Positions 1 to 8,917 are shown, counted from the stretch's first letter. The stretch is 59,989 nt of DNA from JBCBSP01 sp964550935 (GCA_964550935.1 CAZKBB010000009.1:1-59989), one strand, 5' to 3'. Notes: a model not told the origin generated them from the letters alone. Made by a program: numbers and translations.

Positions 1-93
1 GAGCTCGCCCTCGCCGTGGCGCGCGTTCCCGAAGCCGGGCTGGGCGAAGCGATCAACGATCGGCTTCGGCGCGCTGCGGCGCCACGTGCATGA
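1..93 (+). CDS. C-terminal end of an unidentified gene (5' end outside window)
   Basis: Frame 1 is open from the window edge to a TGA at 91-93 and reads about 30 residues ending in RRAAAPRA. The composition (Ala, Arg and Leu rich with GC third positions) is like the coding sequence around it. There is too little to recognise a family. It could also be an open stretch by chance, so confidence is low. Confidence 0.35.
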   Translation, partial: ELALAVARVPEAGLGEAINDRLRRAAAPRA

Positions 94-217
94 GCAATGT
101 TGCGGGACGGATTTTGAACACTTGGATCACTCTCGGCGTGTAAGGTCACCGGGAGTATCGCGGGCGGCGGCCGGGGGGCCGCCCAAGCAGAGGTTGCAGG
201 ACCAGGGAGCGCTAACC

Positions 218-553
218 TTGGAGCGCAGCGAACACGACGGACTGTACACCGCACGCTTCCGCACCCCGCTGGACGACGCCAGCGGGGTGGTCGTCGTGCT
301 CGGCGACACGGTCTATGGGGGCGACACCGGCATGTACTATTTCGGCCGGTTCGCCGAACGCGACGGCGAGATCGAGGTCAATCTGGAGATCCGCCGCCAC
401 AACGAGGCGACGCACTCGGTCTTCGGCGATTTCGACGGCTTCAAGATGACGCTCAAGGGCCGCAAGGTCGGGGATGAATGGCGCTGCGAAGGCCGGGCCG
501 ACGCCGCGCCGTCCCTGCGTTTCGAGTGCACGCTGCGCAAGGCGAGGCTTTAA
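218..553 (+). CDS. GrlR-like small regulatory-fold protein
   Basis: A 111-residue protein resembling the GrlR family (PF16518), a small lipocalin-like beta fold first known as a negative regulator of the LEE type III secretion system and widespread as a stand-alone domain of unknown role. What is visible: an opening strand DGLYTARF, a VVVVLGD strand, and the typical GGDTGMYYFGRF turn, followed by RRHNEATHSVFG. The TTG at 218 is chosen because AGGGAG lies about 8 bases upstream and the domain begins just after it. A longer frame from 86 adds only low-complexity residues. No type III secretion genes are nearby, so the regulatory role is not implied here. Confidence 0.6.
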   Translation: MERSEHDGLYTARFRTPLDDASGVVVVLGDTVYGGDTGMYYFGRFAERDGEIEVNLEIRRHNEATHSVFGDFDGFKMTLKGRKVGDEWRCEGRADAAPSLRFECTLRKARL

Positions 554-584
554 CCCGCGCGCGCGCTTCGGCATGCTGCAGCGC

Positions 585-1988
585 ATGACCGATCCGCTTA
601 TCAACGCTCTGACCCAAGATCTCCCGCCCGCCAGCTGGAGCCGCGACCCCGACGAGATCGCGCCGCATGCGCGCGACTGGCGCGGCCGCCATCAGGGCGA
701 AACCCCGCTCCTGCTCAAGCCCGGCTCGACGGCTGAGGTCGCCGCCATTCTCAGCGCCTGCAATGCGCGCGGCGTCGCGGTGACGCCGCAAGGGGGGAAC
801 ACAGGCCTCGTCGGCGGCTCCACGCCCCTGTGCGAACTGCTGATCTCGCTCAAGCGCATGAACGCGATCCGAGCGCTCGATCCCGACAATGACAGCCTTA
901 CGGTGGAGGCTGGCTGCATCCTCGAGACCGTGCAGCAGGCCGCCGCCGAGGCCGGCCGCCTGTTCCCCCTCAGCCTGGGCGCGCAGGGCTCCGCAATGAT
1001 CGGCGGACTGATCTCGACGAACGCCGGCGGCGTTCACGTCCTGCGCTACGGCATGATGCGCGACCTGGTGCTCGGTCTTGAAGCCGTGCTGCCCGACGGC
1101 ACGGTGTTCGAGGGCCTGACCGGACTGCGCAAGAATAATGTCGGCTACGACCTCAAGCAGCTTTTCATCGGTGCTGAAGGCACGCTGGGCGTGGTCACCG
1201 CGGCGACGCTGAAGCTGTTTCCCCGCCCGGTCTCCACCTCGGTCGCCATCGCGGCGGTGGACAGCGCGCACGATGCGGTCTCGCTCCTGTCGCTGGTCAA
1301 GGAGGCCACCGGCGGCGCGGTCGCCGCCTTCGAGTTGATGCCGGCGAACGGCGTTCGCCTCGCCGTGCAGCACCTGCCCCACGCGCGCAATCCGCTTGAG
1401 AGCGAGACGCCCTGGATGGTGTTGATCGAACTTGTCTCCGGCGAGGAGGGGCGCGCGGAAACCCTGATGGAGACCGCACTCGAGAAGGGCTTTGAGGCTG
1501 GTCTCGTCACCGATGGCGCGATCGCCCAGGCCGAGGCCCAGGCCCAGAACTTCTGGGCGCTGCGCGAGGGCATCCCGGAAGCGGAGAAGGCCCACGGCAA
1601 GGCCGCCAAGCATGACGTCTCCGTGCCGGTCTCGCGCATGGCCGACTTTATGGCCGAGGCCGCCAGGACCGCCGAAGCGATGGTCGAGGACGCCATGGTC
1701 ATCGCCTTCGGCCATGTCGGGGACGGCAACGTCCACTTCAATCTGGCGCGCGCGACGCCGGGGGCCGACGAGGCCTTCCTGGAGGCCGCCGCGCCGGCGA
1801 CCGCGGCGATCTACGACCTTGTGGACAAGTACGGCGGCTCGATCTCGGCCGAGCACGGCGTCGGGATCCTCAAACAGGCCGAGCTCGCCCGCCGCAAGCC
1901 GGCCGAGGTCAAGGTGATGCGCGCGATCAAGGACGCGCTCGATCCCAAGGGCATCATGAACCCGCGCATCCTTCTGCCCGGCGGTTAG
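585..1988 (+). CDS. FAD-linked oxidase, D-2-hydroxyacid (D-2-hydroxyglutarate-type) dehydrogenase
   Basis: A GlcD/D2HGDH-family flavoprotein of 467 residues that would oxidise a D-2-hydroxyacid to the 2-oxoacid, passing electrons to ETF or the quinone pool. The N-terminal FAD-binding PCMH domain shows VTPQGGNTGLVGGS and the GGLISTNAGG segment. The C-terminal FAD-oxidase domain shows HVGDGNVHFN and SAEHGVG, which hold the metal and substrate-contacting histidines of the family. It ends NPRILLPGG. ATG 585 (MTDPLINAL) is preferred over 573; neither has a good ribosome site. An ETF-QO gene lies 40 kb away in the window, which suits an ETF-linked enzyme, but the exact substrate cannot be read from sequence. 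Confidence 0.85.
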   Translation: MTDPLINALTQDLPPASWSRDPDEIAPHARDWRGRHQGETPLLLKPGSTAEVAAILSACNARGVAVTPQGGNTGLVGGSTPLCELLISLKRMNAIRALDPDNDSLTVEAGCILETVQQAAAEAGRLFPLSLGAQGSAMIGGLISTNAGGVHVLRYGMMRDLVLGLEAVLPDGTVFEGLTGLRKNNVGYDLKQLFIGAEGTLGVVTAATLKLFPRPVSTSVAIAAVDSAHDAVSLLSLVKEATGGAVAAFELMPANGVRLAVQHLPHARNPLESETPWMVLIELVSGEEGRAETLMETALEKGFEAGLVTDGAIAQAEAQAQNFWALREGIPEAEKAHGKAAKHDVSVPVSRMADFMAEAARTAEAMVEDAMVIAFGHVGDGNVHFNLARATPGADEAFLEAAAPATAAIYDLVDKYGGSISAEHGVGILKQAELARRKPAEVKVMRAIKDALDPKGIMNPRILLPGG

Positions 1989-2072
1989 GCGCTCGACAAA
2001 ACCCTACAGGGCTAGGGGTTGGCTGCGGGCTTGAGCGGCCGTATCTCCTGAATGCGATGATTGAGGCCTTTG

Positions 2073-2852
2073 ATGCTGATCCTGCTTTCGCCTGCGAAAC
2101 AGCTCGATTTCGACCACGAGCCCGCGCCGCTCGACGCGACCCAGCCGCGCCTGATGGAGCGCACGCGCGAACTCGCCGAGACCGCAAGGGATCTGTCCGC
2201 GCGCGATCTGCAGTCGCTGATGGACATCTCCGAAGACCTCGCCCAGCTCAATCGCGAGCGCTTCCAGGCCTTCGATCCGGATAACGCCGATGGCGCGCCG
2301 GCCGCGCTGACCTTCGCCGGCGATGTCTATCGCGGCTTCGACGCCGGCTCGCTGGGCAAGGCCGACCTGAAGTGGGCCCAGCGCCGGGTGCGCATTCTTT
2401 CAGGCCTTTACGGCGTCCTGCGCCCGCTCGACAAGATCCAGCCCTATCGCCTGGAGATGGGCACGCGGCTGAAGACCGAGCACGGCGCCTCCCTCTACGA
2501 CTTCTGGGACGAGGACATCGCCGAGCGTTTGAAGGCCGACCTCGACGGCCATGACCACGCGGTGATCGTGAACCTCGCCTCGCAGGAATACGCCAAGGCC
2601 GCCAAGCTGAAATCGATCGGCGCGCCCGTGACTGAGTGCGACTTCAAGGAAGAGAAGGACGGCAAGCTGCGCACGCTCATGGTCTACGCCAAGCGCGCGC
2701 GCGGTCTGATGGCGCGCTGGATCGTCGAGCACCGGGTCGAAGACCCCGCCCGGCTGAAGGACTTCGACCTTGAGGGCTATCGCTACGACCCTGAAGGCTC
2801 CACCGACGCCAAACTCCTCTTCACCCGCCCCCAACCGGCTAAGAAAATCTAG
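2073..2852 (+). CDS. yaaA: Peroxide stress protein YaaA (UPF0246)
   Basis: A 259-residue UPF0246 protein. In E. coli, YaaA lowers free intracellular iron and protects DNA during hydrogen peroxide stress; later work found DNA-binding activity for the fold. The start MLILLSPAKQLDF is the hallmark of the family and fixes ATG 2073 rather than the upstream TTG at 2061. Other family blocks are FAGDVYRGFDA, LSGLYGVLRPLDKIQPYRLEMG, and the YAKRARGLMARW region near the C-terminus. Length and motifs look intact. It stands alone between the dehydrogenases, without clear operon linkage. Confidence 0.9.
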   Translation: MLILLSPAKQLDFDHEPAPLDATQPRLMERTRELAETARDLSARDLQSLMDISEDLAQLNRERFQAFDPDNADGAPAALTFAGDVYRGFDAGSLGKADLKWAQRRVRILSGLYGVLRPLDKIQPYRLEMGTRLKTEHGASLYDFWDEDIAERLKADLDGHDHAVIVNLASQEYAKAAKLKSIGAPVTECDFKEEKDGKLRTLMVYAKRARGLMARWIVEHRVEDPARLKDFDLEGYRYDPEGSTDAKLLFTRPQPAKKI

Positions 2853-2931
2853 CTTTCTCCCGCCCCCTTGACGCGCCGCACGCCTTCGGCGCTTTTGCGG
2901 TGCAGCATCAGGTTTCGCGAGGAGACCCTTC

Positions 2932-3732
2932 ATGGGCGCGGTTTCGGTCGATCTGTCCGGTCAGGTCGCATTGGTCACGGGTTCGACGTCGGGCATCGGG
3001 GCGGCGCTGGCCGAGGGCCTGGCGAAGAACGGCGCGCACGTGGTGATGAACGGGCTCGGCGACGCCGATGAGATCGAGCGTCTGCGCGCGAAGCTCGCGG
3101 CCGACCATGGCGTCGAGGTCCGCTTCCATCCCGCCAACATGCTCAAGCCCGGCGAGATCGCCGACATGGTCGGCTATGCGGCCTCAGAGTTCGGCCGGCT
3201 GGACATTCTGGTGAACAACGCCGGGATCCAGCATGTCGCGCCGATCGAGGAGTTTCCCGCCGAAAAGTGGGACGCGATTCTGGCCATCAACCTGTCGTCT
3301 GTCTTTCACGCCTCGAAGGCGGCCCTGCCGGTGATGCGCAAGGCCGGGCGCGGGCGCATCGTCAATCTGGTCTCAGCCCACGGCCATCGCGCGAGCCCGT
3401 TCAAGTCGGCTTATGTCTCGGCCAAGCACGGCGTCATCGGTCTGACCAAGACGCTCGCGCTGGAAACGGCCGAGGACGGGATCACCGCCAACGCCATCTG
3501 CCCCGGCTATGTGAAGACGCCGCTGGTGGAGGCCCAGATCGCCGACACCGCCAAGGCGCGCGGCATCAGCGAGGACGAGGTCGTACGCGACGTCATGCTC
3601 GCCGCCCAGCCGACCAAGAAGTTCGTCGAGTATGACGAGCTCGTCGGCGCGCTGCTCTATCTCGTCTCAGACGACGGCGCGAACGTCAACGGCTCCTCGA
3701 TCATGGTCGAGGGCGGCTGGATCGCGAAGTAG
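2932..3732 (+). CDS. bdhA: 3-hydroxybutyrate dehydrogenase (SDR family)
   Basis: A 266-residue classical short-chain dehydrogenase. Best match in kind is NAD-dependent D-3-hydroxybutyrate dehydrogenase, which interconverts 3-hydroxybutyrate and acetoacetate in PHB turnover. The cofactor loop is TGSTSGIG near residue 17, NNAG follows at about residue 91, and the catalytic Ser-Tyr-Lys set is in LVSAHGHRASPFKSAYVSAK. The VKTPLVEAQI stretch and the WIAK end are typical of BdhA. GAGGAGA about 7 bases before ATG 2932 supports the start. No PHB synthesis genes are adjacent, so the substrate call rests on family resemblance. Confidence 0.85.
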   Translation: MGAVSVDLSGQVALVTGSTSGIGAALAEGLAKNGAHVVMNGLGDADEIERLRAKLAADHGVEVRFHPANMLKPGEIADMVGYAASEFGRLDILVNNAGIQHVAPIEEFPAEKWDAILAINLSSVFHASKAALPVMRKAGRGRIVNLVSAHGHRASPFKSAYVSAKHGVIGLTKTLALETAEDGITANAICPGYVKTPLVEAQIADTAKARGISEDEVVRDVMLAAQPTKKFVEYDELVGALLYLVSDDGANVNGSSIMVEGGWIAK

Positions 3733-3901
3733 GCGCGGGTGGCCGCCCGCGCGCGATCACCGCGACCAGCGCCGGCGCGACAGCGGCCGCCAGGCGGCGA
3801 AAGCCTGGCTCGACACCTGTTTCGACGCGGCGGGAACGCGCTCCTGGATCGATCTGAAGGGCGCGTTTCTCGAGGGGGGGGAGGCCGGTCGGCCCGAGGT
3901 A

Positions 3902-3990
3902 CCGGATCGCGGCTTCGCCGCGTCCGGGAATTCAGCGTCCCTGTCATGAATTCCCGGACGATGCCCAGCATCGATCCAGGACCGCGCAGC
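3902..3990. repeat. Intergenic palindromic element
   Basis: Two nested dyads sit in the 269-base gap between bdhA and the SRAP gene. One arm pair is CCGGA(T)CGCGGC / GCCGCGTCCGG around a TTC loop (3902-3927). The other is a perfect 13-base pair, GTCCGGGAATTCA at 3922-3934 and TGAATTCCCGGAC at 3947-3959. The text CGGGAATTCAG recurs in a palindromic insert inside glyS near 29957. This looks like a dispersed REP-like element; it could also end transcription of the two convergent genes. The rest of the gap (3733-3901) shows nothing recognisable. Confidence 0.6.
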
Positions 3991-4001
3991 GATCAGGCGC
4001 C

Positions 4002-4661
4002 CTACTCCGCCTCCTCCAGCAAATCCGGAGAATCGTTGCGCACCGCATTGACGGCTTTGGAGACCTTGCGCGTCTGCAGCGTTCCGTCGGGCAGCTGTTT
4101 CAGGAGCGGCGCCGGATCGGCCTCGCGGTCGAGCCAGCGCTCGAAGTCCGCGCGCACGATCATCACGGGGCAGCGATGGTGCAGGTGGGCGATGTCGTCA
4201 TTGGCCGCGATGGTGAGGATCGCGAAGCTGTCGGTCACGTCCTCGCCCTCGCCCCAGCGCTCCCAGATCCCGGCGAACACCATGGGCTCGCCGTCAGTGC
4301 GGGTGATGAACCAGGGCTGCTTGGCGCCGTCGGCGTTCTTGGACCATTCGTAGAATCCGTCCGCCGGCACGAGCGCGCGTCGCCGTGAGAGCGCGGTGCG
4401 GAAGGTCGGCTTTTCTGCAGCCGTCTCCGCGCGCGCGTTGATGAGCGGTTTGGCCTTCTCAGGCGGCTCCTTCGACCAGTGCGGGACCAGGCCCCAGCGG
4501 ACTTTCGACAGGCGCGGCTCGCCCGCCTTGCCCGCCCGCACGATCGGCAGGGTCTGGGTCGGCGCGGCGTTCCAGGTGGGCTCCAGATTGGGCCGGTCCT
4601 GGACGCCGAACAGATCGCGCAGCTGGTCGAGCGTGAGGGTGATGACGTAGCGTCCGCACAT
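4002..4661 (-). CDS. yedK: SRAP domain protein (HMCES/YedK family)
   Basis: A 219-residue SOS-response-associated peptidase family protein. HMCES/YedK proteins form a covalent thiazolidine link to abasic sites in single-stranded DNA, protecting replication forks. Seen here: the MCGRY start, where Cys2 becomes the N-terminal nucleophile after Met removal; WNAAPTQTLP; RWGLVPHW; INARAETAAEKPTFR; the FYEW glutamate; and the late histidine in HHRCPVM. All expected catalytic residues are present. It is divergent from the Nudix gene, with 47 bases between the two starts, so they share a promoter region. It is convergent with bdhA. Confidence 0.9.
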   Translation of the reverse strand: MCGRYVITLTLDQLRDLFGVQDRPNLEPTWNAAPTQTLPIVRAGKAGEPRLSKVRWGLVPHWSKEPPEKAKPLINARAETAAEKPTFRTALSRRRALVPADGFYEWSKNADGAKQPWFITRTDGEPMVFAGIWERWGEGEDVTDSFAILTIAANDDIAHLHHRCPVMIVRADFERWLDREADPAPLLKQLPDGTLQTRKVSKAVNAVRNDSPDLLEEAE

Positions 4662-4708
4662 GGGCCGATGACGCCCGCCGCGCCCGTTCTCGTCAAGGAG
4701 CCCGTCTG

Positions 4709-5152
4709 TTGAGCGAAGCCGATCCCAAACGCACGCCCACCCCCGCCGCCGGCGTCGTCGTCTGGCGCGGCGGCGAGGTTCTTCTGATCCAGCGCGGCCG
4801 GCCGCCGCACCAGGGCAAGTGGTCGATTCCCGGCGGCAAGCTGAAGTTCGGCGAAAGCGCGCGCGAGGCGGCCCTGCGCGAGCTGGAGGAGGAGACCGGC
4901 GTCTCCGCCGAGATCGCCGGGCTGATCGACGTGGTCGACGCGATCGACGAGGACAGCCACTACGTGCTAATCAATTTCGCCGCGACCTGGATCGAGGGCG
5001 AGCCGCGCGCCGCCGACGATGCGCTGGCTGCGGAATTTGTCGACGTAGCGACCGCGCGGGAACGTCTGGCCTGGGACGAGACAAGGCGCGTCATCGACGC
5101 CAGCCGCGCCATCGCAGACGCCGCCATAACCCGGCCTGATTCGAAGGGTTGA
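4709..5152 (+). CDS. Nudix hydrolase
   Basis: A 147-residue Nudix protein of the COG1051 ADP-ribose pyrophosphatase or MutT-like type. The complete Nudix box is visible: GGKLKFGESAREAALREL followed at once by EEETGV, giving the G-x5-E-x7-REUxEExGU pattern. The IPGGKLKFGE lead is typical. TTG 4709 is chosen because AAGGAG lies about 8 bases upstream. The substrate (oxidised nucleotide or nucleotide sugar) cannot be told. Only 3 bases separate its stop from the next start, so the two genes are probably cotranscribed. Confidence 0.85.
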   Translation: MSEADPKRTPTPAAGVVVWRGGEVLLIQRGRPPHQGKWSIPGGKLKFGESAREAALRELEEETGVSAEIAGLIDVVDAIDEDSHYVLINFAATWIEGEPRAADDALAAEFVDVATARERLAWDETRRVIDASRAIADAAITRPDSKG

Positions 5153-5155
5153 ACG

Positions 5156-5533
5156 ATGGCCATGCGCCGTCTCGCCCTCGCCTTCGCCGTCACGCTCGCC
5201 CTCTCAGCGCCCGGCGCGGCTCAGCTGCGCGGCGCGGAGGGCTATCCGGTCGAGCGGCTCGCTCAGGTGATGGGCGAGATGCACTATTTCGACTTCACCT
5301 GCCAAAGCCGCCAGGCCCAGGAATGGCGCGAGCGCATGGCCGAGCTTCTGGAGTTCGAAGCGCCCACGCGCGGACCCTATCGCGAGCGCCTGATCGCCAG
5401 CTTCAATGAGGGCTTCCGCCTGCACCAGCGCCGCCGCACCCGCTGCGGTGCGGAAGCGGAAATGGCGCGCGCCCGGCTGGCGCTCGAAGGCGAAGCGCTC
5501 GCCGAGAGATTGCGGCGCCGATATATTGATTGA
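5156..5533 (+). CDS. TIGR02301 family secreted protein
   Basis: A 125-residue protein with an N-terminal signal peptide (MRRLALAFAVTLALSAPGAA) and a short helical domain like the alphaproteobacterial TIGR02301 family of unknown function. Family traits visible are MHYFDFTC, WRERMAELL, the FNEGFRLHQRRRTRC stretch, and two cysteines (about residues 41 and 98) that could pair in the periplasm. ATG 5156 or 5162 could both serve. It follows the Nudix gene at 3 bases, so it is likely in the same transcript. No function is proposed. Confidence 0.7.
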   Translation: MAMRRLALAFAVTLALSAPGAAQLRGAEGYPVERLAQVMGEMHYFDFTCQSRQAQEWRERMAELLEFEAPTRGPYRERLIASFNEGFRLHQRRRTRCGAEAEMARARLALEGEALAERLRRRYID

Positions 5534-5773
5534 AGTATTTTTCTGCTGAAGTCTGAGTACGAGCAAACGCTCGCCGCCACCAGGCAGTGACTGCTTACTT
5601 ATTATGATACCTCGCAATTTAGGTGTGGTCTTGCATAAAACAATACTCATCTAAATATACATATTCCTGAAAACACAAATTCATGACTTGGTAACCACGG
5701 AACGGTGACCCGTGAACTGTTCGCAAAGTCCTATCCGAGGCTTGTGCGAATTCATGTAAAAGGGGTCTTCGTC
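5534..5773 (+). promoter_or_regulatory. AT-rich promoter region of the chemoreceptor gene
   Basis: These 240 bases are strikingly AT-rich compared with the surrounding DNA, with runs such as CTTACTTATTATGATAC and CATCTAAATATACATATTCC. They hold no credible gene. A GTG at 5705 is in frame with the receptor, but the added residues do not look like a receptor N-terminus and the ATG at 5774 has its own AAGGGG site. The stretch most likely holds the promoter and leader for the chemoreceptor; no factor-specific motif is convincing. Confidence 0.5.
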
Positions 5774-7741
5774 ATGGTTCGACTGTCTCTGCAAAATCAG
5801 CTTATTCTCGCGTTCGCGCTCCTGCTGGCGCTCGTCATCGCGCTCGCGCTCGTGGGCGGCGTCGGCGCCCGCAGTCTGTCGGGCTTCTTCAACGACTATC
5901 GCGACGCCAGCTCGCGCAGCATGGCGGCGAACGAAGTGAAGGTGGACGTGGCGCAGGCGCGTCTCGCCTCGCTGTTCTGGCGCTCAAGCGGCGACCCGGC
6001 GCTCGCCGAGCGTTTCGCCGAGTACATCGCCAAAGTTCCCGACCACGCTGCGCAAGCAGGCGTGCCTGAGCTTGCAGATCAATCGGCGGCCTACGCGGCT
6101 CTCTTTGAGGAAGCGGAAGCGGCTGAGCAGAACCGCCACGCCGCCGTCGCGGTCATGCGCGAAACGGGGGCCGCGGCGCGCAACCGCCTCAGCCGCATGA
6201 GCGAGACCGCGTATGCGGATCGGGACCCCGAAGCGGCGTTCTACGCGGCGCAGGCGCAGGAGCGGCTTCTCCTCGGCCGTCTCTACGGGGAGAAGTTCCT
6301 GGTCGCGAACACACCGGAGTATGGGGCGCGCGCGCGCGACGAGGTCGCCCAGGCCGCCGAGGCGATCGCAACGCTCCAACCGCTCCTGCAGAACGCCGAA
6401 CGCGCCCGGCTGAACCGCGAAGCCGCGGAGATCCTCGCCGACTTCACCGCCGCCTTCGAAGACGCCGAGCGGGCGATCGCCGCGCGCAACGGCGCGTTCG
6501 GGCGAATGAACACGCTCGGTCCGGAAATGACCGACATTGCTCAGAGCGCCCGCGAAGCGGCGCTCCAGCAACAGAGCGCCATCGGAGTTGAGAACGAGAA
6601 GTCGGCGAACCGCACGCAACTCACCGTGCTGGGCGTCGGGATCGTGGTCGTGCTCGCGGGCGTGGCGCTTGCGGCCTTCTTCGGGCTGACGCTGCCCAGC
6701 GCGATCAAGCAAATCACCAGCGCGATGAATCGCGTCGCGGAGGGCGACACCGATACCGAAATCGCCGGTCAAACCCGGACCGACGAAATCGGCGACATGG
6801 CGCGCGCGCTCGTGGTGTTCCGCGACAACGCCATCGCGATCCGGGAGAAGCAGGAGGCCGAAGCCCGTCGCGAAGCCGAGGAGGAAGAGCGCCGCAAGCA
6901 GGCCATGCGAGACCTCGCAGACGACTTCGAACGCAAGGTCGGCGCGGTGATCGCGAATCTGGCCCAATCGTCAGAGGGGCTGCAGGAGAAGGCCGCCACG
7001 CTGTCGGCCGCCGTGACCGGGACGGACGAGCGCGCCACCTCCGTCGCCGCCGCTGCGGAGCAGGGCAGCACGTCGGTCGCTGCGGTCGCTTCGGCGGCCG
7101 AGGAGCTCACCGCGACTCTCAGCGAGGTCTCCCAGCAGGTCACCGCCTCTGCGGACGCCGCGCGCGCGTCGAGCGAACAGGCCGCCTCAAGCTCGCAGAC
7201 ACTGGACCGGCTCGCAGGCGCCGTCGCGGGCGTGGACACCATCGTGTCTTCGATCAGCGAGGTCGCCGAACAGACCAACCTTCTGGCGCTCAACGCCACG
7301 ATCGAGGCTGCGCGCGCCGGTGAAGCCGGCAAGGGCTTCGCGGTCGTGGCCGAGGAGGTCAAGCAACTCGCCGAGCAGACGCAAAAGCTGACCAGTGAGA
7401 TCAGCGAGCGTCTCGCCGAGATCAACAGCTCCGCGAGCGACGCGGTCGGCGCCACGCGCGACATCATCAAGCAGATCGAGCAGATCGACGGCACCAGCGC
7501 CGCACTGGCGTCCGCGGTGGAAGAGCAGAGCTCGGCCACACGGGAAATCTCGTCCAGCGCTCAGCAAGCGGCCGACGGCTCGAAAACGGCGTCCAGCGAA
7601 ATCGCCATGGTCCAGGCCTCCGTCTCCGAGACCGCCAGCGTCGCAGCCTCGGTCGATGAAGCCGCGACCGGGCTTCGCGCCGACTCCGAGGCGCTCAAGC
7701 GCGAACTCGACGCCTTCCTCGGCGAAGTGCGCGCCGCTTAA
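5774..7741 (+). CDS. Methyl-accepting chemotaxis protein with helical sensor domain
   Basis: A 655-residue inner-membrane chemoreceptor. TM1 is at about residues 8-30, followed by an all-helical periplasmic region of roughly 250 residues, like HBM-type or four-helix sensors. TM2 (LGVGIVVVLAGVALAAFF) lies near residue 285, and a HAMP domain with DEIGDMARALVVFRDNA follows. The long signalling coiled coil has its conserved hairpin tip at EQTNLLALNATIEAARAGEA. ATG 5774 is preferred because AAGGGG precedes it and TM1 follows directly. There is no obvious CheR-tethering pentapeptide at the C-terminus. The porin gene starts 30 bases downstream, suggesting a shared transcript. The ligand is unknown; the porin neighbour hints at an anion such as phosphate, which is inference. 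Confidence 0.88.
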   Translation: MVRLSLQNQLILAFALLLALVIALALVGGVGARSLSGFFNDYRDASSRSMAANEVKVDVAQARLASLFWRSSGDPALAERFAEYIAKVPDHAAQAGVPELADQSAAYAALFEEAEAAEQNRHAAVAVMRETGAAARNRLSRMSETAYADRDPEAAFYAAQAQERLLLGRLYGEKFLVANTPEYGARARDEVAQAAEAIATLQPLLQNAERARLNREAAEILADFTAAFEDAERAIAARNGAFGRMNTLGPEMTDIAQSAREAALQQQSAIGVENEKSANRTQLTVLGVGIVVVLAGVALAAFFGLTLPSAIKQITSAMNRVAEGDTDTEIAGQTRTDEIGDMARALVVFRDNAIAIREKQEAEARREAEEEERRKQAMRDLADDFERKVGAVIANLAQSSEGLQEKAATLSAAVTGTDERATSVAAAAEQGSTSVAAVASAAEELTATLSEVSQQVTASADAARASSEQAASSSQTLDRLAGAVAGVDTIVSSISEVAEQTNLLALNATIEAARAGEAGKGFAVVAEEVKQLAEQTQKLTSEISERLAEINSSASDAVGATRDIIKQIEQIDGTSAALASAVEEQSSATREISSSAQQAADGSKTASSEIAMVQASVSETASVAASVDEAATGLRADSEALKRELDAFLGEVRAA

Positions 7742-7770
7742 GGGCGCGGCGCGGACAACAGGAGACGGTC

Positions 7771-8916
7771 ATGATCCGATCCAGCGCACTGCTGACCGCC
7801 GGCGCGGCGACCCTCGTCTTCGCCGGAGCGGCCGCGGCCGCTCCGGCCGACACCGACGCGTCGTCCGGCTTCAGCCTCCACGGCCTGTTCTTCGTCGACG
7901 CCGCTTGGCTCGACGGCGAAACGGCGCAAGGCCGCGACGGGCAGGAATCCGACCTGCGTCTCGGCGAACTCCGGCTGCAACGCAAGGCCGGCGACTTCCA
8001 CTTCACGCTCGATTACGACTTCGCCGGAGAGGGCGAGTGGCGTGATGTCGGCGTATCGCTCGGGCTGGGCGACTGGTCGGTCGGGCTCGGCCATTTCAAG
8101 GAGCCGGCCTCGCTCGACAAGCTGACGCCGCAAGGCGGAACCGTCTTCGTGGAGCCGGCCCGCTTCACCAAGGCGTTCGGGCTGGGGCGCCGGCTCGGGA
8201 TCCACGCGCGCTACGAGGGGCGCAACGTCGTGTTCATGACGGCGGCGACCCGCGGTTCTCTGGCGGATGAACCCAAACGGGGCTTCGGTTCCGAGCAGAC
8301 AGCGATCTCCGGCCGCGTCGCCTACACGCCCGTTCGCGAGTATGACCGCACCTTCCATCTCGGCGCCTACGCCCGGTGGCTGGATTACGGGGATATCGGG
8401 GTTAAGACCGGCGCGCCGACGCTCAGCGTGCTCGGCGCCAAGACCGTCGTCGCCGACTTCACCAAGTACGGACCCGCCGGCCGCGCGGACAGCTCGACTC
8501 TCTATGGTCTGGAGGCGGCGTACGCGTCAGGGCCGGTCTTCGCCTCCGGCGAGGTCGCCGCCATGACTTTCGATCGGCCCGCCGGCGAGGAGACCGCGAC
8601 GGCCGCCTACGCCCAGGCCTCGATCGCGGTGACTGGAGAGACGCGCCCCTACAAGGGCGGCAAGGGCGCGTTCGGCGCGATCAAACCGGCGCGCCCGCTC
8701 GGCCAGGGCGGATACGGCGCGCTCGAGGTCGCCGCAAGGATCGACCACGTGGACCTTGGCGGCTTCGTCACCGGCTCGAGCACGACCGTCACAGGCGGAC
8801 TGACATGGACGCCGCGCCAAGACCTGCGGATCATGGGCAACGTGGCTGAGGAGCGTGGAGACGGCGCGCTCGGCGACAGCACATCCTGGACCGTCCGAAT
8901 TCAGGTGAGCTTCTGA
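7771..8916 (+). CDS. Phosphate-selective porin O/P family outer-membrane protein
   Basis: A 381-residue beta-barrel protein with a signal peptide (MIRSSALLTAGAATLVFAGA, cleaved around AAAA-APAD) and a final phenylalanine (RIQVSF), as expected for an outer-membrane porin. The order GFSLHGLFFVDAAW, RLGELRLQRKAG, FHFTLDYDF, GHFKEPASLDKLT and ...FVEPARFTKAFGLGRRLG matches the OprO/OprP family (PF07396). AGGAGA lies just upstream of the ATG. It is likely cotranscribed with the chemoreceptor before it and the BLUF gene after it. Whether it passes phosphate, polyphosphate or another solute is not determined. Confidence 0.8.
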   Translation: MIRSSALLTAGAATLVFAGAAAAAPADTDASSGFSLHGLFFVDAAWLDGETAQGRDGQESDLRLGELRLQRKAGDFHFTLDYDFAGEGEWRDVGVSLGLGDWSVGLGHFKEPASLDKLTPQGGTVFVEPARFTKAFGLGRRLGIHARYEGRNVVFMTAATRGSLADEPKRGFGSEQTAISGRVAYTPVREYDRTFHLGAYARWLDYGDIGVKTGAPTLSVLGAKTVVADFTKYGPAGRADSSTLYGLEAAYASGPVFASGEVAAMTFDRPAGEETATAAYAQASIAVTGETRPYKGGKGAFGAIKPARPLGQGGYGALEVAARIDHVDLGGFVTGSSTTVTGGLTWTPRQDLRIMGNVAEERGDGALGDSTSWTVRIQVSF

Positions 8917-8917
8917 C

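Noticed and set aside
453..1856. 467-codon open frame on the minus strand
   Set aside because: Opposite the FAD-linked dehydrogenase; shadow composition and no recognisable family.
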